Source: Pseudomonas frederiksbergensis (GTDB lineage: Bacteria; Pseudomonadota; Gammaproteobacteria; Pseudomonadales; Pseudomonadaceae). Taken from it: a stretch of DNA of 64,000 bases. Where the stretch lies: contig NZ_JAAUOE010000009.1 of assembly GCF_017114915.1 (NCBI RefSeq), positions 114,539 through 178,538 on the forward strand, read 5' to 3'. The notes under the pieces were generated by a model, which worked only from the letters and a program-made list of their open reading frames with translations, was not told the origin of the DNA and made no database searches. Positions 35,649 through 44,656 of this stretch are shown piece by piece; the stretch's first letter is position 1; the number at the start of each line of letters is the position of its first letter. Made by a program: the position numbers and the translations under genes.

Positions 35649-36212
35649 ATGTCCGGGCTTGAACTGTTTGCCGCCGCCCTCGGCGTGATTGCCGTCTGGT
35701 TGACGGTCAGACAGAACCCCTGGTGCTGGCCGATCGGCCTGGTCATGGTGCTGCTGTATAGCTGGATCTTTTTCGAGGTAAAGCTGTATTCGGACATGTT
35801 GCTGCAAGTGATCTACGCCGCGTTGCAGCTCTACGGCTGGTGGCAGTGGACCCATGCGGGGCTGACTCATGGCGGGCGGCAGGTCAGCCTGCTCGATGGC
35901 CAATCCACCGCGCTCGGCCTGGCCGTCGGCGCGCTCGGCAGTCTGCTGCTGGGGGCTGCGATGGCGAATTGGACCGATGCCGCTCAGCCCTGGCTCGATG
36001 CGGCGTTGACCGGTTTCAGCCTGGTCGCACAGTTATGGATGGCGCAAAAACGTCTGCAATGCTGGCCGCTGTGGATCGCGCTGGATGTGATCTTCGTCGG
36101 CCTGTTCATCTACAAAGCGCTGTACCTGACCGCCGGCCTCTATGGGGTATTCGCCCTGCTGGCTGTGCAAGGCTGGCGAACGTGGCGCGCCGACCCGGCG
36201 TTGCGCACATGA
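35649..36212 (+). CDS. pnuC: Nicotinamide riboside transporter
   Basis: Integral membrane protein of 187 aa with about six or seven helices. The family motifs NPWCWPIGLVMVLLYSWIFF and LQLYGWWQW are present. PnuC moves nicotinamide riboside by facilitated diffusion, trapped by phosphorylation. The neighbouring kinase gene starts within its stop codon, which fits import coupled to NMN formation. Starts ATG 35649 after AAGGAACCTCC. Confidence 0.93.
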   Translation: MSGLELFAAALGVIAVWLTVRQNPWCWPIGLVMVLLYSWIFFEVKLYSDMLLQVIYAALQLYGWWQWTHAGLTHGGRQVSLLDGQSTALGLAVGALGSLLLGAAMANWTDAAQPWLDAALTGFSLVAQLWMAQKRLQCWPLWIALDVIFVGLFIYKALYLTAGLYGVFALLAVQGWRTWRADPALRT

Positions 36213-36733
36213 AAGTGCTGGTGCTCACAGGCCCCGAATCCAGCGGCAAGAGCTGGCTGGCCGCCGAACTGCAGCAGCAATTGGGTGGTGTTCTGGTGGG
36301 CGAATACGTGCGCTGGTTCATTGAGCAGGAGGCGCGCGACACCCGCCTGGCCGATATTCCCGAGATCGCCCGCGGTCAACTCCAATGGGAAGACGACGCC
36401 CGCGCCCTTCAGCCTCCGTTGCTGATTCTCGACACGCACTTGCTGAGCAACATGCTCTGGAGCCAGACCCTGTTTGGCGATTGTCCGGCCTGGCTCGAAC
36501 AGGCGTTGCTGACTCGGCACTATGACTTGCACTTGCTGCTGTCCCCTGAACTCGTCGACTGGACCGATGACGGTCAGCGCTGTCAGCCGGAACTGGATGA
36601 ACGCCGGGGCTTTTTCAATGCGACCCGAGCGTGGCTGGAGCAGCATCGGCAGCCATTTCAAGTGATTCAAGGCAACTGGGCAGAACGCAGGGATCAGGCA
36701 TTGCAGGCCGTCACGCTGCTACTCGGGTGCTGA
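36209..36733 (+). CDS. NadR-type ribosylnicotinamide kinase-like ATPase
   Basis: Protein of 174 aa. Walker A GPESSGKS at 8-15 and the following VGEYVRWFIEQEA block match the kinase domain of NadR, without its adenylyltransferase and repressor domains. The LLILDTHLLSNMLWSQTLFG segment provides the second nucleotide/metal motif. It would phosphorylate imported nicotinamide riboside to NMN. The ATG lies inside the pnuC stop (ATGA), so the two are translationally coupled. Confidence 0.85.
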   Translation: MKVLVLTGPESSGKSWLAAELQQQLGGVLVGEYVRWFIEQEARDTRLADIPEIARGQLQWEDDARALQPPLLILDTHLLSNMLWSQTLFGDCPAWLEQALLTRHYDLHLLLSPELVDWTDDGQRCQPELDERRGFFNATRAWLEQHRQPFQVIQGNWAERRDQALQAVTLLLGC

Positions 36734-36743
36734 TGACATCCCC

Positions 36744-36833
36744 TGTAGGAGCGGGCTTGCCCGCGAAGACGGCGGCACAGTCAACATTGATTTTGCTTGA
36801 TACACCGCTTTCGCGGGCAAGCCCGCTCCTACA
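36744..36833. repeat. REPIN (90 bp)
   Basis: TGTAGGAGCGGGCTTGCCCG at the left is inverted at the right as CGGGCAAGCCCGCTCCTACA. The spacer contains CAGTCAACATTGAT. It is nearly identical to the copy at 53329-53415. Confidence 0.9.
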
Positions 36834-37159
36834 GTTGCGGTATTTTTGCAAATGCGTCCGTTTCTGAAACATACCTCTGCTCTCCAACGACCTGTTTCAG
36901 CGTCGTTCATCGTTCTGTCATGCCATATGTTAAAGCACTGACACACCACAGCACGAAGCATGGATCCAGAGCATTGCGCCCCCTTTCTCCCGTTGCAGCC
37001 CCAGGCGCTTGTCTCAGCCCTGAAACAGCGAACCATCGATCCGCTTTCCTTGATCGATAACTCTTTGAATAGAAACAATTATCTAAAAGCGGCACAGCTT
37101 TCGCTCTCTCCTTCTCAACGCTGACCAGGACCAGCCCACACAAAGAAGGAATTGCCACC
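36834..37159. other. Upstream region of the fap operon
   Basis: No gene is supported in this 326-bp gap, which is less GC-rich than the neighbours and must contain the fap promoter. I looked for a sigma-54 site and found none with correct spacing; a GG/TTGC pair near 36962 is two bases too far apart. The AAGAAGGAA ribosome site of fapA is at its end. Confidence 0.45.
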
Positions 37160-37597
37160 GTGGGGAAATTCGATAACAGCATCTACAGCCTCCTGCTGAT
37201 TGGATGCACACTGGGTTCAAGTGTCTGCCTGCCGGTACAGGCTGACAACGGCATCATCATTATCAAACGTGATGTCCAACCACGCATCGCAACCCGTGCG
37301 CCGGTGGCTCCCGACCCCAGCCCCACGATCGCCAATGCCAACCCGTCCAAACAAGTCCTCAAACAAACGAACGAGTTGAGCGACGGCGACTTTGCCGGCG
37401 TCGCCACTGGTGCAGGCATCTCCGGCATAGTCACTCAAAACACCAACAACCTGGGCGGCAATATCACCCACCAGACCCAGCTTTCCAACCTCCCTGCTGG
37501 ACGGTCGGGAAACTCGGGCAACGGTATTGCCAACATGGTCAATTCAAACATCCAGCAAGGCCTGGGTGCTCTGAAAGTCGTAACGGGAGACCGTTAA
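37160..37597 (+). CDS. fapA: Functional amyloid protein FapA
   Basis: Protein of 145 aa starting at GTG 37160 (AAGGAA upstream), with a signal peptide (cut after QA near residue 28). The mature part is Asn/Gly/Gln-rich in its second half, with GIVTQNTNNLGGNITHQTQL. First gene of the six-gene functional-amyloid operon. FapA is described as affecting the ratio of FapB and FapC in fibres and may act as a periplasmic chaperone. Assignment rests on size, composition and position ahead of a clear fapB-F set. One base separates its stop from fapB. Confidence 0.85.
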   Translation: MGKFDNSIYSLLLIGCTLGSSVCLPVQADNGIIIIKRDVQPRIATRAPVAPDPSPTIANANPSKQVLKQTNELSDGDFAGVATGAGISGIVTQNTNNLGGNITHQTQLSNLPAGRSGNSGNGIANMVNSNIQQGLGALKVVTGDR

Positions 37598-37598
37598 G

Positions 37599-38171
37599 AT
37601 GAATCGTACGCTGCTGATGATCGCCATGGTTTGCAGTGCATCGACCTTTGCCCAATCTCCCGTCATCGATAACGCCGACATCGACGGTTCGGGCATGCAG
37701 CATCAAGGCAACCTCTCGGTCAACCAGGCTGCGGGCGATCAGCAGCAACAGGCCAACGCCCGGGCCATTGCCATTGGCAACAACGCCAGTGCTACCACAC
37801 AGATTCGCCAACGGCTGCGTACGCAGGTCGACCCCAGGATCGATGCTCGATCCAGCATTCAAGGCGACTCCTTCAGCCACGGCAGCGGCGTGCTGGGCGT
37901 CAACCAGAGCGCGGGCGCCAGCAACCAGCAAGCCAATGCCCTGCGGATCAGCATCGGTACACAGCCGCAAAGTATCGACGACAGCGTCCTCATGCAGCAG
38001 AACGTGACGCTGATCACCAACTCCGATCCAACTGACTCTGCACCAGGCTATCGCCAGATCGCTACCAGCGATCAGGCCTTCACCGGTAGCCGTGGGGTGA
38101 TCCAGTTGAATCAGAGCGCCGGGGTGGGAAACCGAACGGCCAACACCCTGAGCGTACGGGTCACGGACTGA
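37599..38171 (+). CDS. fapB: Minor amyloid/nucleator protein FapB
   Basis: Protein of 190 aa with a signal peptide (cut after FA near residue 18). Three imperfect repeats carry the Fap motif: GNLSVNQAAGDQQQQAN (37-53), GVLGVNQSAGASNQQAN (97-113) and GVIQLNQSAGVGNRTAN (166-182). These repeats form the amyloid core in the family. FapB is thought to nucleate or join the fibre formed mainly by FapC. Linkers between the repeats are short (about 40-50 residues). Start ATG 37599 overlaps nothing but follows fapA by one base. Confidence 0.92.
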   Translation: MNRTLLMIAMVCSASTFAQSPVIDNADIDGSGMQHQGNLSVNQAAGDQQQQANARAIAIGNNASATTQIRQRLRTQVDPRIDARSSIQGDSFSHGSGVLGVNQSAGASNQQANALRISIGTQPQSIDDSVLMQQNVTLITNSDPTDSAPGYRQIATSDQAFTGSRGVIQLNQSAGVGNRTANTLSVRVTD

Positions 38172-38228
38172 CCCAAACAGGTACAGGTAGAAACAACACT
38201 TAACCTAAAATAAGTACGGAGAATCACC

Positions 38229-39530
38229 ATGAAACCTTCGATGGCTCTCAAGCCTCTGGTTTTCGCAATTGCTGCGGTCATGGCTGTTGCTGTACAAGCG
38301 AACGATTGGCGTGACAATGGCCACCACCATGGCCATCACAACAACCATCAACCCCCTCCTCCAACAAAGATCCCTGTCTATGCGACTGCCAATGCCTGGG
38401 ATAACCAGAGCAGTACCGGCAACCGCATCCGTAACGAAGGGACCATCAACGAAGCCGAGATGAGCAGTTCCGCCACAGGCGCCAGCGGCAACGTCGGTGT
38501 CAACGTGGCTGCCGGTAATGGCAACCAACAAGACAACGCGTCCGCCATCGCAAACGCTGCCTCAGACTCCAGTCTCGATAACAGCTTCGTGTTCGGCACC
38601 GCCACAGCCACCGCCGACGTCACGCAATACAGCAACAACAACAGGGTCAACAACTTCGGCAGCACAGCCTCTGCCGTGATGGGCGGATCGGGTAATGGCG
38701 GCAGCGGTAATATGGGTATCAACATTGCTGGTGGCGACCTTAACCAGCAGAAAAATACCATGGCCATTGCCAACACCCATGCCCCGCTCGGTAACGCCAC
38801 AGCCACCGCCTCTGCCGATCAACAAGGGCCTGGCCTGGTCGTGAATAACTACGCCGATCGGACGACCCGCCTGGATACGATAACCGTTACCAGAACGGCC
38901 AGCGGTAGTTTCTCTCGCGATAAATCTTCCGATTTGAGCGTTGATAGAAGCGCTTCTTCGAGCTTTGATGTGAGTGGTTCCAGGAGCTCTGAGGCCAGTG
39001 GTTCCAAGAGTGTTGATGCGAGCGGCTCCAGGAGCTCGGATTGGAGTTCTACCAGAAGTGCGTCTTTGAACGTTGCCGTGGACGCTGCTGCGAATGCCAC
39101 CAGGACCGTTACTCGGGATGATGGCCGTCGCGAACGCACCCGCACCGATACTTTCGACGCATCGCTTACCGCTTCGATCGACGCATCCCTCGACGCATCG
39201 CGCGATAGATCTAGCGATTCCTCGTTCGAAAGATCGTTCGATAAATCGTGGGAGAAATCGTCCGCCTCCTCGTTCGAAAAATCGGGCAGTAAAGAGTCCG
39301 AATCTTCGTTCGACAAATCGAAAACGTTCAGTGAGAGCAGTTCTTTCGATTTGAGCAACACCTATTCCTATCAAGTGCTGACTCCAACCGGCTGGGCAAA
39401 CCCTGTGACCAACACGGCGATCCTGAGCGGTTCGGTCAATGGTGGCAGTGGCAACCTGGGCGTCAACGTGGCTGCCGGTGTGGGTAACCAACAAAGCAAC
39501 TCGCTGGCCATTTCCAACAGTTCGTTCTAA
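38229..39530 (+). CDS. fapC: Major functional amyloid subunit FapC with extended linker
   Basis: Protein of 433 aa, the fibre-forming subunit of biofilm amyloid. Signal peptide to Ala24. A His-rich segment GHHHGHHNNHQPPPP follows at 31-45. Three amyloid repeats: GNVGVNVAAGNGNQQDN (87-103), GNMGINIAGGDLNQQKN (160-176) and GNLGVNVAAGVGNQQSN (408-424). The linker between repeats 2 and 3 is very long, about 230 residues. Between about 225 and 376 it consists mostly of Ser with alternating Asp/Glu and Lys/Arg (for example SSSFDVSGSRSSEASGSK). Known FapC proteins vary mainly in this linker. Codons in the linker remain in frame and complete, so the gene looks intact. Exported through FapF. Confidence 0.92.
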   Translation: MKPSMALKPLVFAIAAVMAVAVQANDWRDNGHHHGHHNNHQPPPPTKIPVYATANAWDNQSSTGNRIRNEGTINEAEMSSSATGASGNVGVNVAAGNGNQQDNASAIANAASDSSLDNSFVFGTATATADVTQYSNNNRVNNFGSTASAVMGGSGNGGSGNMGINIAGGDLNQQKNTMAIANTHAPLGNATATASADQQGPGLVVNNYADRTTRLDTITVTRTASGSFSRDKSSDLSVDRSASSSFDVSGSRSSEASGSKSVDASGSRSSDWSSTRSASLNVAVDAAANATRTVTRDDGRRERTRTDTFDASLTASIDASLDASRDRSSDSSFERSFDKSWEKSSASSFEKSGSKESESSFDKSKTFSESSSFDLSNTYSYQVLTPTGWANPVTNTAILSGSVNGGSGNLGVNVAAGVGNQQSNSLAISNSSF

Positions 39531-39544
39531 TGGCTGTCTCTTGA

Positions 39545-39562
39545 GGCCCCCTTACGGGGGCC
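39545..39562 (+). terminator. Hairpin between fapC and fapD
   Basis: GGCCCCC-TTAC-GGGGGCC is a perfect 7-bp stem starting 15 bp after the fapC stop, followed by TGTTTC, a weak T-tract. It may protect the fapABC message or partially terminate before fapDEF, giving more subunit than export machinery. Confidence 0.65.
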
Positions 39563-39592
39563 TGTTTCAACACAACCAGAAGGCGTCCTGAC

Positions 39593-40273
39593 ATGCGCAT
39601 TATCGCCTTGGCATTGTTACTTTACGTGGCCAGTGTGAGCGAGGCCGCACAAATGCCGCTTTCCGTCCTGCCGGGCGGCGCGGTGGTATATAAGCCGATC
39701 CAGAGCATGCACGAGCGTAAATTTGCCGACCTGGTGCAACAGAAAACCGACTTCAGTTGCGGCGCGGCTGCGCTGGCGACCATATTGCGCCAGGCCTACT
39801 GGCTGGACGTGAATGAAGAACAGATCATCGAAGGCATGCTGGCACATTCCGATCAAGATCTTGTCCGTGTCCAGGGCTTCTCCATGCTCGACATGAAGCG
39901 TTATGTGGAAAGTATCGGCATGCGGGCCCGTGGCTACCGGGTAGCGCCGCAAACGTTGAGCGACATCAGAATTCCGGTTGTGGTGCTGCTGGATATCCGT
40001 GGCTACAAACATTTTGTGGTCATGCAAAGAGTCCACAAGGGCTGGGTCTATATCGGAGATCCGGTACTCGGTCATAAACGCTACAACGTCGACGACTTCG
40101 TAAAAGGCTGGAACGGCATCATCTTTGCCGTGATCGGTCAGGGCTACGACAAAAGCAATGCGTTGCTCGAGCCACCCATGCCTCTGACCGCCAAGAACCG
40201 CATCAACACCTTCACCCCGGTGCGAGATGCAGAGTTGATGGATTTCGGATTCATCCAAAGCGACTTCTTCTAA
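39593..40273 (+). CDS. fapD: C39-type peptidase FapD
   Basis: Protein of 226 aa with a signal peptide (cut after AA near residue 19). It has a papain-like C39 domain: oxyanion Gln50, nucleophile Cys56 in KTDFSCGAAALATIL, His140 in YKHFVVMQRV and Asp156 in YIGDPVLG. The family usually removes leader peptides at ABC exporters; here it is periplasmic and belongs to the amyloid operon, where it is needed for Fap export or processing. Its stop overlaps a possible early start of fapE. All catalytic residues are present. Confidence 0.93.
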   Translation: MRIIALALLLYVASVSEAAQMPLSVLPGGAVVYKPIQSMHERKFADLVQQKTDFSCGAAALATILRQAYWLDVNEEQIIEGMLAHSDQDLVRVQGFSMLDMKRYVESIGMRARGYRVAPQTLSDIRIPVVVLLDIRGYKHFVVMQRVHKGWVYIGDPVLGHKRYNVDDFVKGWNGIIFAVIGQGYDKSNALLEPPMPLTAKNRINTFTPVRDAELMDFGFIQSDFF

Positions 40274-40305
40274 TGACGAGGAGCACGACGCTCCGGGAGC
40301 ATTCA

Positions 40306-41043
40306 ATGAAGACTGCAATCTGGCTAGCCGTGGTTTGCCTGGCCGCCAGCCTGCCAACCCAGGCACAGACGTTCAAACCCATTGAACTGAAGGATCAGGA
40401 ATTGGCGACCCTGCGAGGCCGCTATGTCATGCCGGGACGGATCATCAGTTTCGGCATTGTCATGACCAGCACTTGGCAAAATGCCAACGGTGAAGTGATC
40501 GGGGCAACGTCCTCGATGCACATTCAACAATCGACCATCACGCCACAGTTCTATGTGTCGATGATCGACGAAAAAGGTAATGGCTCAGCGCGTTCGCAAG
40601 GCACCGGTACCGTCACTGGCGGTAGCGGCCTCAACAGCACCGAAGGCGTCACTCAAGTCGTGCGGGCTGCCGGCGACAATAACTCGGCCTACAACAACGT
40701 TGAAATCAATGTCACAAAGGCTAGCCAAGCGCCAGCAACGCAACAGCAGGGCCAGGCACTGGCCGCAGGCTCGACGTTGGTCAGCGCCAATGGCGCGGGC
40801 TCGCTGAGCGTTTCCTCGACCGGTACGGGTGTGCAACTCAACATCGTGGGCAAAAACAATCAGGGCAGTACCGTACAACGCCTGGGCGAGGGTGGGCTGA
40901 TGCAGAACACGACTTTGCTCGGCGGTGGCAACCAGGTCCGCAACCTCACATCCCTCAATGTCGTGCTGCGTGACAACGCGACAGCCGGTTCGCTGAACGG
41001 CAACCTGGACCCGCTCAAAGGTCTTCGCACTCTCGGATTCTGA
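40306..41043 (+). CDS. fapE: Fap operon secreted protein FapE
   Basis: Protein of 245 aa with a signal peptide ([20 protein letters not shown]). The mature chain contains [20 protein letters not shown] and a Ser/Gly/Asn/Gln-rich remainder with strand-forming repeats ([33 protein letters not shown]). FapE is found in small amounts in fibres and is required for normal assembly. I chose ATG 40306, preceded by GGGAG, over an in-frame ATG at 40273 that overlaps the fapD stop, because the signal peptide starts there. Confidence 0.9.
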   Translation: MKTAIWLAVVCLAASLPTQAQTFKPIELKDQELATLRGRYVMPGRIISFGIVMTSTWQNANGEVIGATSSMHIQQSTITPQFYVSMIDEKGNGSARSQGTGTVTGGSGLNSTEGVTQVVRAAGDNNSAYNNVEINVTKASQAPATQQQGQALAAGSTLVSANGAGSLSVSSTGTGVQLNIVGKNNQGSTVQRLGEGGLMQNTTLLGGGNQVRNLTSLNVVLRDNATAGSLNGNLDPLKGLRTLGF

Positions 41044-41089
41044 TCTACGCTCAGTCTCACCCGATGTAGTCAGAAGGGACGGATATCCC

Positions 41090-42370
41090 ATGCACCGTTC
41101 GTTGACGTTCAGCGCTATCGTTTGTTTGAGTAGCCTGGCCCCGGCCACATTGCTATACGCAGCACCAGACCCTCAGGTCGAAGCACTAAAAAAAGAACTC
41201 ATGGAGCTGAAACAGCGTTACGAAGCACAACAGAACGCGCTGATGGTACTCGAGCAACGCATTCGCCAAGTCGAAGCAACACCTGCGACACCTGCTCCCA
41301 AACGCCTGACCAAATCCCCCGCCGAAACGCCTGGGAGTGGCCAGACGGTGGCCGCCGGTGCGCCGGGAACCACAGGCAGTTCATATGGCCAATCGCTCAA
41401 GGATGATTCGGCGCCTGCGCAAAGCGTTTCCAACCTGTATGACGAAGCCAGCGGCTTCTTCGGTGGCGGCAAGTTCAGCGTCGAAACCGGCCTGACCTAC
41501 ACGCACTACGATACCCGTGCATTGGTACTCAACGGCTTCCTGGCACTGGACTCGATTTTCCTCGGTAACATCAACCTCGACCGTATCAAGGCGGATAACT
41601 GGACCCTGGACCTGACCGCCCGCTACAACGTGGCACAACGTTGGCAGTTCGACATTAACGTCCCCGTGGTTTACCGCGAATCAACGTATTCCTCCGGTGG
41701 CGCCGGTGGCGCAGGCCCGGTGACATCGGACGCCACCGTTACCCGCGACCCGACCATCGGCGATGTGAACTTTGGCGTTGCTTACAAGTTTCTGGATGAG
41801 TCGGCCAATCTGCCCGACGCGGTCTTTACACTGCGCCTCAAGGCGCCGACCGGTAAGGACCCTTACGGCATCAAGCTGGTCAATGACCCGAACAACGATA
41901 ACCTCTCGGTACCCGAGGACTTGCCTACCGGCAATGGTGTCTGGGCAATCACCCCGGGCATCTCGCTGGTCAAGAGCTACGACCCGGCCGTGCTGTTCGG
42001 CAGCCTGGCCTACACCTACAACATGCAAGACTCTTTCAGCGACATCAGCCCTCAGGCCAACTCCAAGGTGTCCGGGGACGTGAAACTGGGGGATTCCTGG
42101 CAGATCGGCGCCGGCATTGCATTCGCCTTGAACGAGAAGATGAGTATGTCGTTCTCGTTCACCGATCAGTTCGCCCGCAAGAGCAAGATCAAGCCCGACG
42201 GTGGCGATTGGCAATCGATTTCCAACAGCGATTACAACTCGGCCAACTTCAACATCGGCATGACCCTGGCAGCAACCGAAAACCTGACGATCGTTCCCAA
42301 CCTGGCCATCGGCCTGACCGACGACTCGCCAGACTTTTCCTTCAGCCTGAAATTCCCGTACTACTTCTAA
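41090..42370 (+). CDS. fapF: Outer-membrane amyloid export channel FapF
   Basis: Protein of 426 aa. Signal peptide to about residue 24; a short coiled coil [20 protein letters not shown] (from about 29), Pro/Ala-rich spacer; then a beta-barrel from about residue 130 to the C-terminal Phe ([11 protein letters not shown]), the terminal aromatic needed for Bam recognition. FapF forms trimeric barrels through which Fap proteins cross the outer membrane, and the coiled coil gates the pore. Last gene of the operon, followed by a strong bidirectional terminator. Confidence 0.94.
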   Translation: MHRSLTFSAIVCLSSLAPATLLYAAPDPQVEALKKELMELKQRYEAQQNALMVLEQRIRQVEATPATPAPKRLTKSPAETPGSGQTVAAGAPGTTGSSYGQSLKDDSAPAQSVSNLYDEASGFFGGGKFSVETGLTYTHYDTRALVLNGFLALDSIFLGNINLDRIKADNWTLDLTARYNVAQRWQFDINVPVVYRESTYSSGGAGGAGPVTSDATVTRDPTIGDVNFGVAYKFLDESANLPDAVFTLRLKAPTGKDPYGIKLVNDPNNDNLSVPEDLPTGNGVWAITPGISLVKSYDPAVLFGSLAYTYNMQDSFSDISPQANSKVSGDVKLGDSWQIGAGIAFALNEKMSMSFSFTDQFARKSKIKPDGGDWQSISNSDYNSANFNIGMTLAATENLTIVPNLAIGLTDDSPDFSFSLKFPYYF

Positions 42371-42387
42371 CCGTATCACCCCAATGG

Positions 42388-42425
42388 AAAAGGCCCGCTG
42401 CGATTTAACTCGCAGCGGGCCTTTT
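42388..42425. terminator. Bidirectional terminator between fapF and the activator gene
   Basis: AAAAGGCCCGCTGCG, an eight-base loop, then CGCAGCGGGCCTTTT: an 11-bp GC stem flanked by A and T runs, serving both convergent genes. Confidence 0.93.
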
Positions 42426-42437
42426 CGTTTACCCGCC

Positions 42438-43763
42438 CTAGCGGATTTGATGCTTGTGCAGCAATCGGTAAAAAGTCGGCCGCGACACGCCCAGGACGCG
42501 GGCGGCGACGCTCAGGTTGTCGCTGTGCCGGTTTAACACATCGCACAGCGCCTGGCGTTCGGCGCGGGTCTTGTAGTCTTCAAGGGTGCCCATCGGCGTG
42601 GCGAAGGCGTGTTGACTGAGCAACCCCAGGTCTCGCGCCTCGATCTGCCGCCCTTCGGCCAGTACCAGCCCACGGCGTACCCGGTTGGCCAGCTCGCGGA
42701 CATTACCTGGCCAGTCGTGCTTGCCCATGGCAATCAGCGCATCCTCGCTGAAGCTGCGAGGACGACGGCCGGTTTCATGGCTGTAGAAATGGGAAAAGTG
42801 GTTGGCCAGCATCGAGATATCGCCATGGCGCTCACGCAGTGGCGCGGTGACCACTTGCAGAACGTTCAGGCGATAGTACAAATCTTCGCGAAAGCGTTTC
42901 TTCTCAATGGCTTCCTCCAGGTCGACGTGCGTCGCCGCCAATACCCGCACATCCACCGCAATAGGCTGTTGGCCGCCGACCCGCTCGATATGTTTTTCCT
43001 GCAGGAAACGCAGCAGATTGGCCTGCAGTTCCAGAGGGAGATCACCGACCTCATCGAGAAAAAGGGTTCCGCCGTTGGCCGCTTCTATCCGCCCGACCTT
43101 GCGCTGATGGGCGCCCGTAAAGGCCCCCTTCTCATGACCGAACAATTCGGACTGGATCAAGTGTTCGGGAATCGCGCCGCAGTTGATCGCCACGAACGGT
43201 TTGCTGTGACGCTGGGATTGTTGATGCAGGGTGCGGGCAACCAGTTCTTTGCCGGTGCCGCTTTCGCCGCGGATCAGCACCGGAGATTCGGTGGGCGCCA
43301 ATTTGCTGAGCAATTTGCGCAGTTCGCGAATCGGTTTGCTGTCGCCGAGCAACTCGTGTTCAGGCTGATCGATATGAACCGTGCCCTGGCCGCGCAGGCG
43401 TGCCATGCCGAACGCTCGGCCGAGCGTGACCTGAACCCGTGAGACATCGAACGGCAAGGTATGGAAGTCAAAAAACCATTCACAGACAAAATCCCCGACA
43501 TTCTGCAATCGCAGGACTTCCTGATTGAGCACCGCGATCCACTCGGTGCCGCTACGGGTGATCAGTTCCTTGACGGCTTCCGGGCGTTCCAGATGAAATG
43601 GCTGCAAGCGCAACAGACCGACGTCGCAGGTTCGTTCGGTGGCGTTTTCCAGGCTGCAGCTGTCAACATCCCAACCCACAGTGCGTAAACCCGGCAGTAA
43701 ACGATGGCAGTCGTCGCAAGGATCCACTACTAAAAGACGTCGTAAGGCAGGCGCTTCGATCAT
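42438..43763 (-). CDS. Sigma-54-dependent activator, VpsR-like
   Basis: Protein of 441 aa. The N-terminal region (1-125) resembles a receiver domain but the usual phospho-acceptor pattern is not clear, as in VpsR-type proteins. The AAA+ domain has Walker A GESGTGKE (166-173), the sigma-54-contact loop GAFTGA (213-218) and Walker B TLFLDE (233-238). A Fis-type helix-turn-helix at the end reads LSVAARVLGVSRPTFYRLL. It is convergent with fapF and could control fap or another surface-related operon, possibly in response to c-di-GMP as VpsR does. The target is not shown by the sequence. Confidence 0.88.
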   Translation of the reverse strand: MIEAPALRRLLVVDPCDDCHRLLPGLRTVGWDVDSCSLENATERTCDVGLLRLQPFHLERPEAVKELITRSGTEWIAVLNQEVLRLQNVGDFVCEWFFDFHTLPFDVSRVQVTLGRAFGMARLRGQGTVHIDQPEHELLGDSKPIRELRKLLSKLAPTESPVLIRGESGTGKELVARTLHQQSQRHSKPFVAINCGAIPEHLIQSELFGHEKGAFTGAHQRKVGRIEAANGGTLFLDEVGDLPLELQANLLRFLQEKHIERVGGQQPIAVDVRVLAATHVDLEEAIEKKRFREDLYYRLNVLQVVTAPLRERHGDISMLANHFSHFYSHETGRRPRSFSEDALIAMGKHDWPGNVRELANRVRRGLVLAEGRQIEARDLGLLSQHAFATPMGTLEDYKTRAERQALCDVLNRHSDNLSVAARVLGVSRPTFYRLLHKHQIR

Positions 43764-44106
43764 GACTGTTCCTTGGCGCCAAATTTTAGGAAATATTATT
43801 AAAAACAGTCATTTGGCGGTCTTCGGTGTAACACTAGCAAGATTTTGACGCCAGCTTGTATCGATTGCTTATAGGGACATTGACTGATTAGTTATAAGAA
43901 ACCACTTGATGAGTTGCCTAACGAGTTGAACCTTTCATTCAGCTTTCAGTAACTGCCTGAATCGCTGGCCAATCAAAGAAAGTTGAAATTTCTTTTGTTT
44001 GGGTGTGACCCAACCCCCGGTTGCGGACATCAGTACAAGTAACCAGCCGAACGGTAAGCCCAACCGACGGCACATCACTTGATTGGGCATACAGAGAGAA
44101 GATCCC
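43764..44106. other. AT-richer intergenic region
   Basis: No gene is supported in these 343 bp. They hold the divergent promoters of the sigma-54 activator and of the 88-aa protein. Sequence around 43790-43900 is AT-rich with TTAGGAAATATTATTAAAA. No sigma-54 site was identified. Confidence 0.4.
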
Positions 44107-44373
44107 ATGAACGCCCCGCTCCGTATCAACGAAGCTCTTTTGATTGCCGACCGCGCATTCCAACCCTTTCAATGCGTGGCCTGGGCCCCACAAGACGGTA
44201 ATGGCGAGCTCAGCCTGACTATCATCGATCGCACTAACACTCGCATCAGCCGCAAACAAATTCCAAGCAGCGCCTATTCCGATCCGGAGCAACTTGCACA
44301 CGTGCTGGAACAAGCCCGCGCCGAGTTGAGCGAGGAAGGTTACACACTGCAATCGTGGTCCATGCCGCATTAA
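44107..44373 (+). CDS. Hypothetical 88-aa protein
   Basis: Protein of 88 aa with ATG 44107 preceded by GAGAAGATCCC. It has no signal peptide and looks like a small alpha/beta domain: FQCVAWAPQDGNGELSLTII strand pair, then a helix AYSDPEQLAHVLEQARAELS. Such compact proteins occur in many pseudomonads, but I do not recognise a named family. Next to the fap region and ahead of a delta-60 repeat gene, though 280 bp separate them. Function unknown. Confidence 0.65.
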   Translation: MNAPLRINEALLIADRAFQPFQCVAWAPQDGNGELSLTIIDRTNTRISRKQIPSSAYSDPEQLAHVLEQARAELSEEGYTLQSWSMPH

Positions 44374-44656
44374 TCTTTTTCGCGGATTACCGCCCGGTGA
44401 TCCGCGCCCCCCTTCTCCTTAGTTGACGGTTTTCTACGGTCAGCCGCACGACGCCAAGCACCTTTTTCAACTTCTATTGCGCCAGATTACTTGGCAGGCT
44501 TGGCAGTGGTTCGAAAAGACACTGTTCTGGCACAAAACGCCCCTCCTTCCGAGCGTAATGGCAGTTGCACATCATCGCATTCAGGGATTGAATATTGTGC
44601 TCAGGCAGTCATTCTCCGGGCACCCGGACAAGGACGACTGGCAAGGAGATGCGTGC

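Noticed and set aside
35488..35688. 66-codon open frame between the chemoreceptor and pnuC
   Set aside because: It runs through the inverted repeat pair and into pnuC in another frame.
36946..36982. Possible sigma-54 promoter upstream of fapA (GG...TTGC)
   Set aside because: The distance between the GG and GC elements is two bases too long for sigma-54 and the flanks do not match.
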